64,000 bases of DNA from Bacteroidota bacterium (GTDB lineage: Bacteria; Bacteroidota; Bacteroidia; Flavobacteriales_F; PHOS-HE28): positions 62,001-126,000 of the forward strand of contig JAKQEI010000104.1 in the NCBI GenBank assembly GCA_029573495.1. The letters run 5' to 3'. The position numbers and the translations under genes are program-made. Numbering within the stretch: position 1 is the stretch's first letter; every line of letters starts with the position of its first letter. Positions 35,263 to 43,881 of this stretch are shown in pieces. Under the pieces are notes generated by a model. It saw only the letters and a program-made list of their open reading frames with translations. It made no database searches and was not told the DNA's origin.

Positions 35263-37463
35263 TGATGACCAACACCATGCGACCGCACCGTGCACACTTC
35301 GGGGTGTTGCTCCGATCCTTGATCGTCATGCTCCTCCTGCCGGTCTCCCTTCAGGCCCAGAAGCTGAAGGAACGCCTGGCCGACAGGGCCGCCGAGCAGT
35401 TCGACTATCCGCACATGGCGGCCATTTACGAGGACCTGATCGTGAGTGGCAAGGCAGATCCTTCCGACATGCGCCGACTCGCGCTCGCCTATCGGAAGAT
35501 GGGGCAACCGCAGAAGGCCGAAGCCACCTACCTCAAGTTGATGGGCACCGGCGCCCAGACACCGGATGATGTCTTCGCTTATGCCGAGCAGTTGCGCGCC
35601 AATGGCAAGTACCCGGAAGCCTTGGAATGGTACGGTGCCTATGCGGCCCTGCGTCCGGAGGACATGCGTGCACAGGCCTACGTGAAGAACCCGCGCATCT
35701 TCGAACGACTGTTGCGCGATTCCGCGAGCGCCGTCATCCGCACCCTGCCGATCAACTCGCCGGAGGCGGATCTGGCACCCAGCATCATGGAGGAGTTGCT
35801 GCTCTTCGCCAGCGCACGTGGAGAAGGTGTGGGTGGCAACAGGCTCTACCTCTGGGATGAGCAACCCTACCTCAACCTTTACACGGCCCTTTGGAAAGGA
35901 GAGACAGCGGAGGACCCGTTGGTCATGCGGCGGGAAGTGAACAGCCGGTACCACGATGGGGTCGGGTCCTTCGATTCCGTGGCCAGTCGGCTGTACTTCA
36001 CGAGGAACAATTACTACTACGGCACGCTGGACAAGAACACCAAGGGAGAGCTCAACCTCGGGATCTTCTACAGCAGTGTCGTCACCGGTGAGTTCGGACA
36101 GCCCGAATGGGGTAACCTGGTTCCTTTCGAACACAATGATGCGGACGTGAACCTGGGTCATCCGTCGGTGAGCCCCGATGGCAAGAAGCTCTTCTTCGCC
36201 AGTGATCGGGCGGGAGGACAGGGCGGTACCGATATCTGGTATTGTGAGAACCTCGGCAACCAGTGGGGATCACCGATCAACATGGGGCCGGAGGTGAACA
36301 CTTCCGGGAACGAGCTCTTCCCGTACCTGCACCGCGATAGCACGCTCTACTTCGTGAGTACCGGCCATCCTGGGCTTGGAGGCTACGACATCTTCTACTC
36401 CCGACTCTCGAAAGCCGGCCCTGGCAAGGTGTTCAACCTCGGATATCCCATGAACACCCGGTTCAATGATCACGGGCTCATCTTCTTCAACGATACCACC
36501 GGTTTCTTCGCGAGTGATCGTCCAGGAGGCAAGGGAAGTGATGACATCTACGGGTGTACGATCCGACCGCCGACCGTTTACCTCGCCGGTATCGTGATCG
36601 ACAAGGAGACCCGACAGCCGATCGAAGGGGCCACCATCCAGATGAAGGATGAGAACGGCAAGTTCATCGACCGGTTCAAGGTGGAGAGCGAACCGGGTGG
36701 GAAGTTCAAGATAGAGGTCCCGTACCACGACAAATACGTTCTCATTGCCAATCGCACCGGCTATTTCCAGAAGGAACACCCGCTCAGCACCAATGAGGAT
36801 GCCCTGGAGGAGATCGTAGTGGAGATGCAGAAGTACGACTATGCGGCAGAGGGCATCGTGTATCATGGTGAGACCGGACAGCCCTTGGAAGGGTCGACCG
36901 TCGTGCTCGTGGATGGCGCGGACAACGAACTTGAACGTCTCACCACCGATGCCTCCGGCAAGTATGCGTTCGCCCTCAAGCCGGAGTCCGACTATCGGAT
37001 TAAGGTGGAGAAGGAAGGCTTCTTCAAGCAGAGCGCCAGGATCAGTACGAAGGGCAAGCCGAACGGCGTGATCAAGACGGACTTCAAGCTCTTCCCGCTC
37101 GTCGTGGACCAGGTCGTCCGCCTGGAGAACATCTTCTACGATTACAACAAGTGGAACATCCGTCCGGATGCCGCCATCGAACTCGACAAGCTCGTGGCCA
37201 CGCTGCTGGACAACCCCACGGTGAAGATCGAACTGAGCTCCCATACGGATTGCCGAGGCAAGGACGCATACAACCTGAAGCTCTCGGACAAACGGGCCAA
37301 GAGCGCTGTGGACTACATCATCAGCAAGGGCGTGCCCAAGGAGAACATCACCAGCAAGGGCTATGGCGAGAGCCTGCCCAGCGAGTCCTGTGCCTGCGAG
37401 CAGTGCTCGGAGGACCAGCACCAGCGGAACCGCCGCACGGAGTTCAAGGTGCTTTCGAAGTAG
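35262..37463 (+). CDS. OmpA family protein with TPR and PD40 repeats (PorE-like)
   Basis: A 733-residue envelope protein. Domains in order: signal peptide (LLRSLIVMLLLPVSLQAQ), TPR-like helices (residues about 40-135), a WD40-like PD40 region with HPSVSPDGKKLFFASDRAGG and GFFASDRPGGKGSDDIYG, two carboxypeptidase-regulatory-like domains (about 440-610) and an OmpA domain (about 625-733, ELSSHTDCRGKDAYNLKLSD) that binds peptidoglycan. Such proteins (PorE/SprE neighbours) anchor the T9SS or its SprF partners to the cell wall. The C-terminal end has an unusual cysteine cluster ESCACEQCSED within the OmpA domain, also seen in related proteins. It starts one base into the SprF stop (TGATG), making a coupled three-gene operon. 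Confidence 0.9.
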   Translation: MMTNTMRPHRAHFGVLLRSLIVMLLLPVSLQAQKLKERLADRAAEQFDYPHMAAIYEDLIVSGKADPSDMRRLALAYRKMGQPQKAEATYLKLMGTGAQTPDDVFAYAEQLRANGKYPEALEWYGAYAALRPEDMRAQAYVKNPRIFERLLRDSASAVIRTLPINSPEADLAPSIMEELLLFASARGEGVGGNRLYLWDEQPYLNLYTALWKGETAEDPLVMRREVNSRYHDGVGSFDSVASRLYFTRNNYYYGTLDKNTKGELNLGIFYSSVVTGEFGQPEWGNLVPFEHNDADVNLGHPSVSPDGKKLFFASDRAGGQGGTDIWYCENLGNQWGSPINMGPEVNTSGNELFPYLHRDSTLYFVSTGHPGLGGYDIFYSRLSKAGPGKVFNLGYPMNTRFNDHGLIFFNDTTGFFASDRPGGKGSDDIYGCTIRPPTVYLAGIVIDKETRQPIEGATIQMKDENGKFIDRFKVESEPGGKFKIEVPYHDKYVLIANRTGYFQKEHPLSTNEDALEEIVVEMQKYDYAAEGIVYHGETGQPLEGSTVVLVDGADNELERLTTDASGKYAFALKPESDYRIKVEKEGFFKQSARISTKGKPNGVIKTDFKLFPLVVDQVVRLENIFYDYNKWNIRPDAAIELDKLVATLLDNPTVKIELSSHTDCRGKDAYNLKLSDKRAKSAVDYIISKGVPKENITSKGYGESLPSESCACEQCSEDQHQRNRRTEFKVLSK

Positions 37464-37548
37464 GTAGGTCAGGGACCAGGGAAGATCGGCGGGTCATCGC
37501 ACTAGCGGTGGCCCGTCGGTCGTTCAAGGGGAGCGTGTGTCCGACCAC

Positions 37549-38655
37549 CTACCTCATCCGCGCCTGCGCGCGAGGCGCGTAGAAGCTCTTCGACCGCGCG
37601 ATCCGTTCGAATGCCGATCGGGCAAGGTCCTTCTTCCCGGATCGGTCCATCGCGAGCGCATGATACCAGTCGGCCTCTTCGTCGAACACTTGGAAGCGAT
37701 GGTGGGCCGCGCGATCCAGGAAGCCCTCCGCTCGTTCCGTGAGGCCGAGGTTGTAGCTGCACAGGCCGGCATAGAACAAGGCGTTCACGTCATCCGGGTA
37801 CTGCGTCAGCAGGAAGCCCAGTTCCTCCAGGCAGCCCTTGTGGTCGTTGCGCACGAACTTGTCCAGCGCCTCGTCCATGAAGGTGAGGTAGGCCACACGC
37901 CGTTCCTCCTGGCGCGCTGCCTGCTGCTCCAAGGCGCTGGTGTACCGCGCATCCACCCCGGTGGTGAGCTGCTCGATCCCCGGGCTGCGACCGTACATCT
38001 CCTTCGGATGCAACAGTTTCAGATCGTGCAGGTACACGAGTTGCAAGGATGGCTTGTGCCGGCTCTCCAGCGAGCGATCGACCGATGTGGCCGTGGTCGG
38101 TGCCGTCGTGGTGATCGGCTCCAATGGCTCGATGGTCGTGCGGTCCACGGTGCTTGTGGAAGCGGGGGTCCTCAGTTCGGCATGGGCGAGGCTGTGCCTT
38201 TCGGTGGTCGCATGGCCGATCCGCAGGCTCTCGGGGAGCTCCACCCCTGAGCTGATCTCGGCTGGCCGGATCGCGACCACTACCTCCTCCACATCGCTTT
38301 CCGGCTGCGCGGAGTGCTCCAGGTGTGGTTGAACAACCGGACCGGGATCCGGGTTCCCGCGGCCCAATTGATAACCGACGATACCGGCGACAACCACCAC
38401 GCCAGCGATGAAGGTGCGCGTCATCCAGGCGTTCCCGCCACGTACGGGAGCCTGGGCATGCAGTGCTTCCAAGCCACCGATCCCACCCGGCTGCATCAAT
38501 CCCTCCACGGCATCCTGAAGGAGCGGATCCGCTTCGAGATGAAGCTCCACCTCGTGCGCTTCGGCCGGATCCAGGCGACCCTCGGCATAAGCCATGAGCT
38601 TCTCCCGGGAGAGGCTGCCTTGTGGCGTGAACAGGTCGTTTCTCCCGTTGGTCAT
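37549..38655 (-). CDS. membrane-anchored TPR protein, probable anti-sigma factor
   Basis: A 368-residue protein starting MTNGRNDLFTPQGSLSREKLM. Residues about 20-60 (LMAYAEGRLDPAEAHEVELHLEADPLL) look like the N-terminal anti-sigma domain of bacterial anti-sigma factors, without the Zn-binding cysteine motif. One membrane helix follows (TFIAGVVVVAGIVGYQLG), then a proline/threonine-rich periplasmic linker and C-terminal TPR repeats (LDKFVRNDHKGCLEELGFLL, NALFYAGLCSYNLGL, AEGFLDRAAHH). Overlap of the start with the sigma gene stop (ATGA) fits a sigma/anti-sigma pair. Periplasmic TPRs suggest sensing through protein contacts. Function inferred from context. Confidence 0.65.
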   Translation of the reverse strand: MTNGRNDLFTPQGSLSREKLMAYAEGRLDPAEAHEVELHLEADPLLQDAVEGLMQPGGIGGLEALHAQAPVRGGNAWMTRTFIAGVVVVAGIVGYQLGRGNPDPGPVVQPHLEHSAQPESDVEEVVVAIRPAEISSGVELPESLRIGHATTERHSLAHAELRTPASTSTVDRTTIEPLEPITTTAPTTATSVDRSLESRHKPSLQLVYLHDLKLLHPKEMYGRSPGIEQLTTGVDARYTSALEQQAARQEERRVAYLTFMDEALDKFVRNDHKGCLEELGFLLTQYPDDVNALFYAGLCSYNLGLTERAEGFLDRAAHHRFQVFDEEADWYHALAMDRSGKKDLARSAFERIARSKSFYAPRAQARMR

Positions 38656-39206
38656 GACGCGTCGCGTTGAAGGATGAGGCGCAGGTTCCGACGGCCGTTC
38701 TGGAGGTGGCTGCGGACTTGTTCGATGGGGGATCCGCAGATGGCTGCGACCTGCGCGTAGCTGTGGCCTTCCAGGTGGAAGAGGCGGATGCACCGTTGTT
38801 GTTCTTCGTTCAAGGAAGCGATCGCATGTTCCAAACGCTGCAGGGTGGCCTCGTGCAGCGCCTTTTCCTCGAGGTCGGCTGCATCCGCGCCCGGGTCATC
38901 GACGAAGGCCGTGGTCGGGCGTTCGCGGCGAAGCAGCTGCAGACAGCGGTTCCGCATCACCGTGTGGATCCATGGCCTGAAGCGTTCCACCTCGTGCTTC
39001 ATCATCAGTTCCTTCAATCCTGCGAAGAGCTCCACCACCTCATCCTTGCTGCGTTCCGGATCACGCAGGTATTTCATGCCCACGCCATAGAGCAGTTCGG
39101 AGTAGCGGTCCCAAAGGTCCCCTAATGCGGACCGGTGCCCCTCCCGCAGGAGACGCACCAGGTCCTCATCGGTCCGGGTCACTATGGCTCGCCGACGCAG
39201 GAACAT
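38652..39206 (-). CDS. ECF-type RNA polymerase sigma factor
   Basis: A 184-residue sigma-70 family protein. Region 2 is visible as ALGDLWDRYSELLYGVG, KYLRDPERSKDEVVELFAGL and WIHTVMRNRCLQLLRRE; region 4 as LNEEQQRCIRLFHLEGHSYAQVA and IEQVRSHLQNGRRNLR. Lacking regions 1 and 3, it is an extracytoplasmic function sigma factor. The ATG at 39204-39206 is one base after the stop of the plug protein gene; a GTG at 39182 is a second choice. It sits between the plug protein and the membrane TPR protein, so a three-gene regulatory operon is likely. Confidence 0.88.
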   Translation of the reverse strand: MFLRRRAIVTRTDEDLVRLLREGHRSALGDLWDRYSELLYGVGMKYLRDPERSKDEVVELFAGLKELMMKHEVERFRPWIHTVMRNRCLQLLRRERPTTAFVDDPGADAADLEEKALHEATLQRLEHAIASLNEEQQRCIRLFHLEGHSYAQVAAICGSPIEQVRSHLQNGRRNLRLILQRDAS

Positions 39207-39207
39207 C

Positions 39208-39948
39208 TCATGGCAAGGTATCCTCCACCGCGCTTCGCAGGGCCTTGCGCCGCTCTGCTTCGTACATCTCACCGTAGGTCTTGGTCTCCACCACGATCAC
39301 GCCGCCGGTCACATCACCATAGCGCGCAGGCAGCCCACCGGTGTAGACGCTCACACTGCTGATCGCACTGGGTGGAACGCGTGGCACCCCACCGCTGATC
39401 TTCACCGCATCGATGAAGCTCACCGTGTTCTCGGTACGCGCTCCCCGGAAGTACAGCCCATCACCGTTCGGGGCCGCCGTGACCCCTGCGAAATTCTTGC
39501 TGAGGAACTGGATGGGATCCTTGCGGGTGGGATCATCCTCGAACTCGGAGGCCAGGAGGCTCATGCGGCTGGGGTCGTCGATATCGATGAGCTTGCGCTT
39601 GTAAGCGATGATCTCGACCTCACCGATGGCATCGATGTAGGCCATCCGTTGATCTCCGAGGTAGGTCGCCCGATCGGGTACGACGTTCACCCCGGTGGTT
39701 TCCTTGGTCTTGAAGCCGGTGAAGGAGATGGTAACGGCGTTCCTGCCCGGTGGAAGCGGCTTCAGAACGAATCTCCCATCCAGGTCCGTGGTCGTGCCGA
39801 CCATTTCACCAGCGACGGTCGTGTACACGTTGGCCATGAACAGCGGTTGGCCCTCCGGGTCGAGCACGCGACCCCGGATCTCGCCGAGGTTCTGCCCGAG
39901 GCTCGCACTGGCGAACAGGGCCGCGATGAAGAAGGATGTATTGCGCAT
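39208..39948 (-). CDS. TonB plug-domain protein without a beta barrel
   Basis: A 246-residue secreted protein. After a signal peptide (SFFIAALFASASLGQ) comes a carboxypeptidase-regulatory-like domain (residues about 25-105, IRGRVLDPEGQPLFMANVY and TTDLDGRFVLKPLPPG) and a TonB receptor plug (about 130-230, KNFAGVTAAPNGDGLYFRG, SAISSVSVYTGGLPARYGD, GGVIVVETKT). Full-length receptors have a further 500-600 residues of barrel; here a clean stop follows and no barrel sequence appears in any frame downstream, since the sigma gene begins at once. It may be a stand-alone regulator or accessory plug rather than a broken gene. Start chosen for the signal peptide. Confidence 0.7.
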   Translation of the reverse strand: MRNTSFFIAALFASASLGQNLGEIRGRVLDPEGQPLFMANVYTTVAGEMVGTTTDLDGRFVLKPLPPGRNAVTISFTGFKTKETTGVNVVPDRATYLGDQRMAYIDAIGEVEIIAYKRKLIDIDDPSRMSLLASEFEDDPTRKDPIQFLSKNFAGVTAAPNGDGLYFRGARTENTVSFIDAVKISGGVPRVPPSAISSVSVYTGGLPARYGDVTGGVIVVETKTYGEMYEAERRKALRSAVEDTLP

Positions 39949-40049
39949 CGTTGATCGTTTCCTGGTAGATGCGATGATCGACCGGAATACATAAGAACGT
40001 GGCATCCTCTTCCCTGGATGCAAGGCCAGGAGATCGGTCCGGAACGGCA

Positions 40050-40664
40050 CTACAACTCCTCCGCCACCACCTCGCGCACTCCGGGCACCTCGTGCTTCAG
40101 CAGGTTCTCGATCCCCTGCTTCAAGGTGACCATGCTGCTGGGGCAGCCGCTGCATGACCCGCGCAACGAAACGGTGACGATGCCCTCATCGAAGCTCTTG
40201 AACGCGATGTGGCCGCCATCGCCCTCCACCGCCGGACGGATGTATTCCTCCAGCACACGGATGATCTTCTCGTCATCCGGACCCTTCGCTTCCGCATGCG
40301 TGCTCGCCCGTTCGTTCGCATCAGCGAGGGCTTGCGCAGGTGCATCCTCGTACACCGTGCGTCCATCCGTGCGCAGGTACTCCAATATGTAGTCCCTCAG
40401 CTCCATGCTCACCAGGTCCCAATCCACGCTGTTGTTGCGCGTGACGGTGATGAAGTTGCTGCTGATGAAGACCCCTGTGACGAAGGGCAGGTTGAAGATC
40501 CGTTCGGCAAGCGGGGAAACGCCGACCGGTTCCTCGGGCGTACGGAACTCCAGCAACCGGCCATCCTGAACCAGCATCCGGTCGCACACGTACCGCATGG
40601 TTAGTGGATTGGGCGTTGATTCCACGTAAAGGCTGATGGGACGGGTCATCGGTTCGTTCGCCAT
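40050..40664 (-). CDS. NfuA/NifU-like iron-sulfur cluster carrier
   Basis: A 204-residue protein. The N-terminal domain (LYVESTPNPLTMRYVCDRML, LAERIFNLPFVTGVFIS) is the Nfu N domain, and the C-terminal NifU-like domain (VLEEYIRPAVEGDGGHI) has the cluster-binding motif CSGCPSSM, a CxxC. Such proteins take Fe-S clusters from the assembly scaffold to target apoproteins. Start at ATG 40662-40664 agrees with a TACCTTTG promoter element 21 bases upstream; the longer upstream frame lacks support. Divergent from the copper-handling operon. Confidence 0.9.
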   Translation of the reverse strand: MANEPMTRPISLYVESTPNPLTMRYVCDRMLVQDGRLLEFRTPEEPVGVSPLAERIFNLPFVTGVFISSNFITVTRNNSVDWDLVSMELRDYILEYLRTDGRTVYEDAPAQALADANERASTHAEAKGPDDEKIIRVLEEYIRPAVEGDGGHIAFKSFDEGIVTVSLRGSCSGCPSSMVTLKQGIENLLKHEVPGVREVVAEEL

Positions 40665-40685
40665 GTCGATGTGCGCTGTGCGGCG

Positions 40686-40693
40686 CAAAGGTA
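40686..40693 (-). promoter_or_regulatory. promoter -7 element of the nfuA-like gene
   Basis: The minus strand reads TACCTTTG, an exact match to TAnnTTTG, 21 bases before the start codon. Confidence 0.5.
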
Positions 40694-40762
40694 CCGCCGC
40701 TGGGAGCCTTGGCCTCCCAAGCTTTCCGGAGACCGGTCGCATGCTGACGGCAGGGAGCATCC

Positions 40763-40770
40763 TACTTTTG
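40763..40770 (+). promoter_or_regulatory. promoter -7 element of the copper-handling operon
   Basis: TACTTTTG exactly matches TAnnTTTG and ends only 6 bases before the ATG at 40777, so the mRNA should begin at or next to the start codon. No TTG is seen at the usual -33 distance. Confidence 0.5.
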
Positions 40771-40776
40771 TGCAAC

Positions 40777-41181
40777 ATGCGCTCCTTGCTCACGCGACAC
40801 AAGTGGATCACCTACCTCGTGGTGGGCCTGTTCCTTGTGGCCACGAACGGCATGACCATCAGCCGCATGACCTGCCTCAAGGGTGGGCATAGTGTGGTCA
40901 GTTTGGGTGTGATGGTGGGCTGCTGCCCGGAGGAGGGGGACGGGAGCGATGCCCCGGCATACCGCGCGATCTGCTGCGAACTGGCCTTGGTGAAGGGTGA
41001 GCGGGATAGCTACATCCCCAACATCGGTACCGATGATCATATCGCCACCATTGATCTTTGGCATTGCGTGGCTGATGTATCGCTGCTGGCGCCGGTTCAC
41101 AATGTCACATGGCTGGCTTCCCGACCTCCTCCGCTATCAGCGCCGGACCGGCTTACGGTGATCAGCGTCCAACGCGTCTAG
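40777..41181 (+). CDS. small cysteine-rich HYC_CC_PP-like protein, probable metal handling
   Basis: A 134-residue protein with an N-terminal hydrophobic segment (ITYLVVGLFLVATNG), followed by TCLKGGHSVVSL, a GCCPEE pair, ICCEL and a late SRPPPLS motif. The spaced Cys, Cys-Cys and Pro-Pro features resemble the Bacteroidota HYC_CC_PP family, although the HYC triplet itself is not seen. Such proteins are often found beside TonB receptors and HMA domain proteins, as here, and are suspected copper proteins. The -7 element TACTTTTG ends just 6 bases before the ATG, which points to a nearly leaderless mRNA. Weak family match; metal role inferred. Confidence 0.55.
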   Translation: MRSLLTRHKWITYLVVGLFLVATNGMTISRMTCLKGGHSVVSLGVMVGCCPEEGDGSDAPAYRAICCELALVKGERDSYIPNIGTDDHIATIDLWHCVADVSLLAPVHNVTWLASRPPPLSAPDRLTVISVQRV

Positions 41182-41257
41182 TTCCTTCCTGTTCCCGCCC
41201 ACGTGGCGAAGGGGTCTTGTGACCCGGTGTCCATCACACGAACAGGAAACGAACAAG

Positions 41258-43504
41258 ATGTCATTCACTTCAAGAGGCCTTCTTCTCCTGGTGCGCCTGA
41301 CCTGTATGTCGGCCGTGACCGCACAGGGGATCACTGGGAAGGTGAGCTCAGCGGAAGGGGACGTCCTGACAGGCGCCAACCTGCATTGGCTCGGCACCAC
41401 TATCGGCACGGCCACTGATGCGACCGGAAGCTTCGTACTGATGCAGCCCGGAAGCTGGCCAGCCACGCTCATCACTTCATTCGTGGGCTACAAGGCCGAT
41501 ACCCTGCACCTCAATGCAATGCCCACGACTTCTCTCCGCATCAAGTTGACCTGGGCGGTGGAGATGGGGCCCGTGGAGATCGTCGATCGTGTGGCCGGAA
41601 CGCGCCTGGATACGCGCAGCATCAACGCTACGGAGATCATCGGTCAGAAAGAGCTGAAACGTGCGGCCTGTTGCGATCTGAGCGAGAGCTTCGAGACGAA
41701 CGCGACCGTGGATGTCAACTACAGCGATGCGATCAGCGGTACGAGGACGATCCGCATGCTGGGCCTCGATGGCAAGTACGCGCAGATCAGCTTGGAGAAC
41801 CTGCCCTTCATCCGTGGCCTTTCCACCTCTTATGGGCTCACGCTCGTCCCAGGTACATGGATCAAGGATATCAACCTGAGCAAGGGGATCGGTACCGCAG
41901 TGAACGGCCCGAACGCGATGACCGGGCAGATCGATCTCTGCCTGCTCGATCCGTTGCGCGAACCGATGCTCTTCGTGAATCTCTACGGCAATTCACAGGG
42001 CCGGACGGAGGCGAACGTCCATCTCGCGCAGAAGACCGGCCAGGACAGTGGCAACCTGTTGCTCCTGCACGGGAACCTCTTCCAGCAGGATATGGATCAG
42101 AACCACGATGGCTTCATGGATTCCCCACGCACCCGTCGGTTCAACGTGATGGACCGTTGGATGCGCCGAACGGACCGGGGCATGACCCAGCTGGGCGTAC
42201 GCTACGTGACCGAGGAGCGGAAGGGTGGCCAGACCGCGATGAGCATGCATGATCCCGAACATGTGATCCACGCTGGTGAACCCTATGTGGTGGACATCCG
42301 GAACGAGATGGTCGATGTCTTCGGCAAGCAGGGCATCATCTTCAAGAACGACCCCAGCAAGAGCCTCGGCTTCATGTTCGCCGCCCGGCATCATGAGGCC
42401 GCTTCCCGTTTCGGCAGGCGCAGCTATGCCGGTAGGCAGGACAGCTTCTACGGAAGTGCGGTCTACCAGATGTTGGTGGGCAAGGGCAGCGACCAGCTGA
42501 AGGCGGGAGCGACCTTCCAGTTCGATCGCTTCGAGGAGGCCTTCATGGACAGTGGTTTCGCGAGGATCGAACGCATGCCGGGCCTTTTCGCCGAGTATAC
42601 ACTGTCACGCGGTCCGCTCACCATGGTCGGTGGCCTCAGGGCGGATGCGAATTCCTTTTACGGCGATGTGGTGAGCCCGCGCCTGCACCTGAAATATGAC
42701 CTTGGACCGCTCACCAACCTGCGGCTTTCCGCCGGGCGCGGCTTCCGCAGTACGAACCCCTTCGTGGAGAACGCATCGGTGCTGGCCAGCTCGAGGCGGG
42801 TCGTTGTGGAGGGTTCGTTGGGCATGGAGCGTTCATGGAACTTCGGTGCATCGGCATTGCACAAATTCAAATGGCTCGATCGGAAGTGGGCCATCGGTGT
42901 CGATGTATGTCGCACCGAGTTCCACGACCAGCTCATTGCGGATCTGGATCGCAGTCCCCGTACCGTGGCCTTCTACATGCTTGAGGGAAGCTCTTACGCC
43001 ACCAACGTCCTCACCGATGTGCAGGTCGAGCTGAGCCGGGACATGGACCTCAAGCTCGCGCACCGCTGGTACGACGTGCGCTCCACCTACGATGGGGTCC
43101 TGCGGGAACGACCGTTCACTCCGCAACACCGGGGCATGGCCTCCCTGGCCTTCACGGACCCCAAGGAGCGATGGCGGATGGACATCACCTGGAACTTCTT
43201 TGGTGAAGGGCGGATCCCGTATACCCTCGCCAACCCTGAAGCCCATCGAATGCCGTTGCGCTCCCCGTCTTATTCCACCCTGTCCGGCCAGCTTACCCGT
43301 ATCCTGGGCGATTGGGAGCTTTACCTCGGGGCGGAGAACGCGACCAGCACCCTCCAACGCCAGCAGATCATCGCTCCAGAGGATCCCTTCGGCCCGTATT
43401 TTGACGCCTCCTTGATCTGGGGTCCCACCAACAAGGCGATGGTCTATGGAGGGCTTCGTTTCCAACTCGACCGCAAAGCCGATAAGACACCGAACACACC
43501 ATGA
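41258..43504 (+). CDS. TonB-dependent receptor of the copper-associated type
   Basis: A 748-residue outer-membrane receptor. Signal peptide (LLLLVRLTCMSAVTAQ), then a carboxypeptidase-regulatory-like domain (residues about 22-100, ITGKVSSAEGDVLTGAN and SFVGYKADTLHL), plug (KELKRAACCDLSESFETNATV, RMLGLDGKY, PGTWIKDINLSKGIGTAVNGP) and barrel to the end. The Ala-Cys-Cys-Asp-Leu-Ser-Glu-Ser-Phe-Glu segment at the start of the plug is typical of receptors that sit next to HMA and HYC_CC_PP genes, so metal (copper) transport is likely. Start ATG 41258 chosen for the signal peptide. Its stop overlaps the next start by 4 bases (ATGA). Confidence 0.85.
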   Translation: MSFTSRGLLLLVRLTCMSAVTAQGITGKVSSAEGDVLTGANLHWLGTTIGTATDATGSFVLMQPGSWPATLITSFVGYKADTLHLNAMPTTSLRIKLTWAVEMGPVEIVDRVAGTRLDTRSINATEIIGQKELKRAACCDLSESFETNATVDVNYSDAISGTRTIRMLGLDGKYAQISLENLPFIRGLSTSYGLTLVPGTWIKDINLSKGIGTAVNGPNAMTGQIDLCLLDPLREPMLFVNLYGNSQGRTEANVHLAQKTGQDSGNLLLLHGNLFQQDMDQNHDGFMDSPRTRRFNVMDRWMRRTDRGMTQLGVRYVTEERKGGQTAMSMHDPEHVIHAGEPYVVDIRNEMVDVFGKQGIIFKNDPSKSLGFMFAARHHEAASRFGRRSYAGRQDSFYGSAVYQMLVGKGSDQLKAGATFQFDRFEEAFMDSGFARIERMPGLFAEYTLSRGPLTMVGGLRADANSFYGDVVSPRLHLKYDLGPLTNLRLSAGRGFRSTNPFVENASVLASSRRVVVEGSLGMERSWNFGASALHKFKWLDRKWAIGVDVCRTEFHDQLIADLDRSPRTVAFYMLEGSSYATNVLTDVQVELSRDMDLKLAHRWYDVRSTYDGVLRERPFTPQHRGMASLAFTDPKERWRMDITWNFFGEGRIPYTLANPEAHRMPLRSPSYSTLSGQLTRILGDWELYLGAENATSTLQRQQIIAPEDPFGPYFDASLIWGPTNKAMVYGGLRFQLDRKADKTPNTP

Positions 43505-43881
43505 AGTACCTGATCATCCTGACGCTCTTCCTGGCCAGCAACTCGCTCATGGCCCAGACCGAGGCTGTTGACCCTTATGCGGGCAAGAAGCTCGCACATG
43601 TGGCTATCCAGAGCAGCACCGTCTGTGATATGTGTGAGAAGACCATCGAGGAGAACCTCATCTATGAGAAGGGGGTGAAGAAGGTGGATGTGGACCTGGC
43701 CGCGAACAAGATCCATGTGGATTATGATCCGCGCAAGAACTCGCCGGAGAAGCTTCGGGCTGCCGTGAGCAAGCTCGGCTACATGGCGGATGACCTGCCC
43801 GGGGATGAAGCGGCTTTCAAGAAGCTCCCGCTCTGCTGCCAGAAGGAGGGCTGCGGTAAACCAGCAGGAGAGCAGCGATGA
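43501..43881 (+). CDS. secreted heavy-metal-associated (HMA) domain protein
   Basis: A 126-residue protein with a signal peptide (MKYLIILTLFLASNSLMAQ) and an HMA domain with metal-binding CDMC (SSTVCDMCEKTIEENL), a ferredoxin-like fold ending in LGYMADDLPG. After the domain the tail LPLCCQKEGCGKP adds three cysteines that could form a second metal site. In this setting it would bind copper or a similar ion in the periplasm next to the TonB receptor. It overlaps the receptor gene and the following gene by 4 bases each (ATGA), so the genes are translationally coupled. Confidence 0.9.
   Translation: MKYLIILTLFLASNSLMAQTEAVDPYAGKKLAHVAIQSSTVCDMCEKTIEENLIYEKGVKKVDVDLAANKIHVDYDPRKNSPEKLRAAVSKLGYMADDLPGDEAAFKKLPLCCQKEGCGKPAGEQR

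Noticed and set aside
37464-37548. Imperfect hairpin around 37490-37525 as a bidirectional terminator between convergent genes.
   Set aside because: The CGGCGGG / CCCGTCG stem has a wobble and internal mismatches and no T-run; too weak to list.
39208-39948. Plug protein regarded as a frameshifted TonB receptor.
   Set aside because: The downstream sequence in all frames is the sigma factor gene, with no barrel remnant; the stop is clean.
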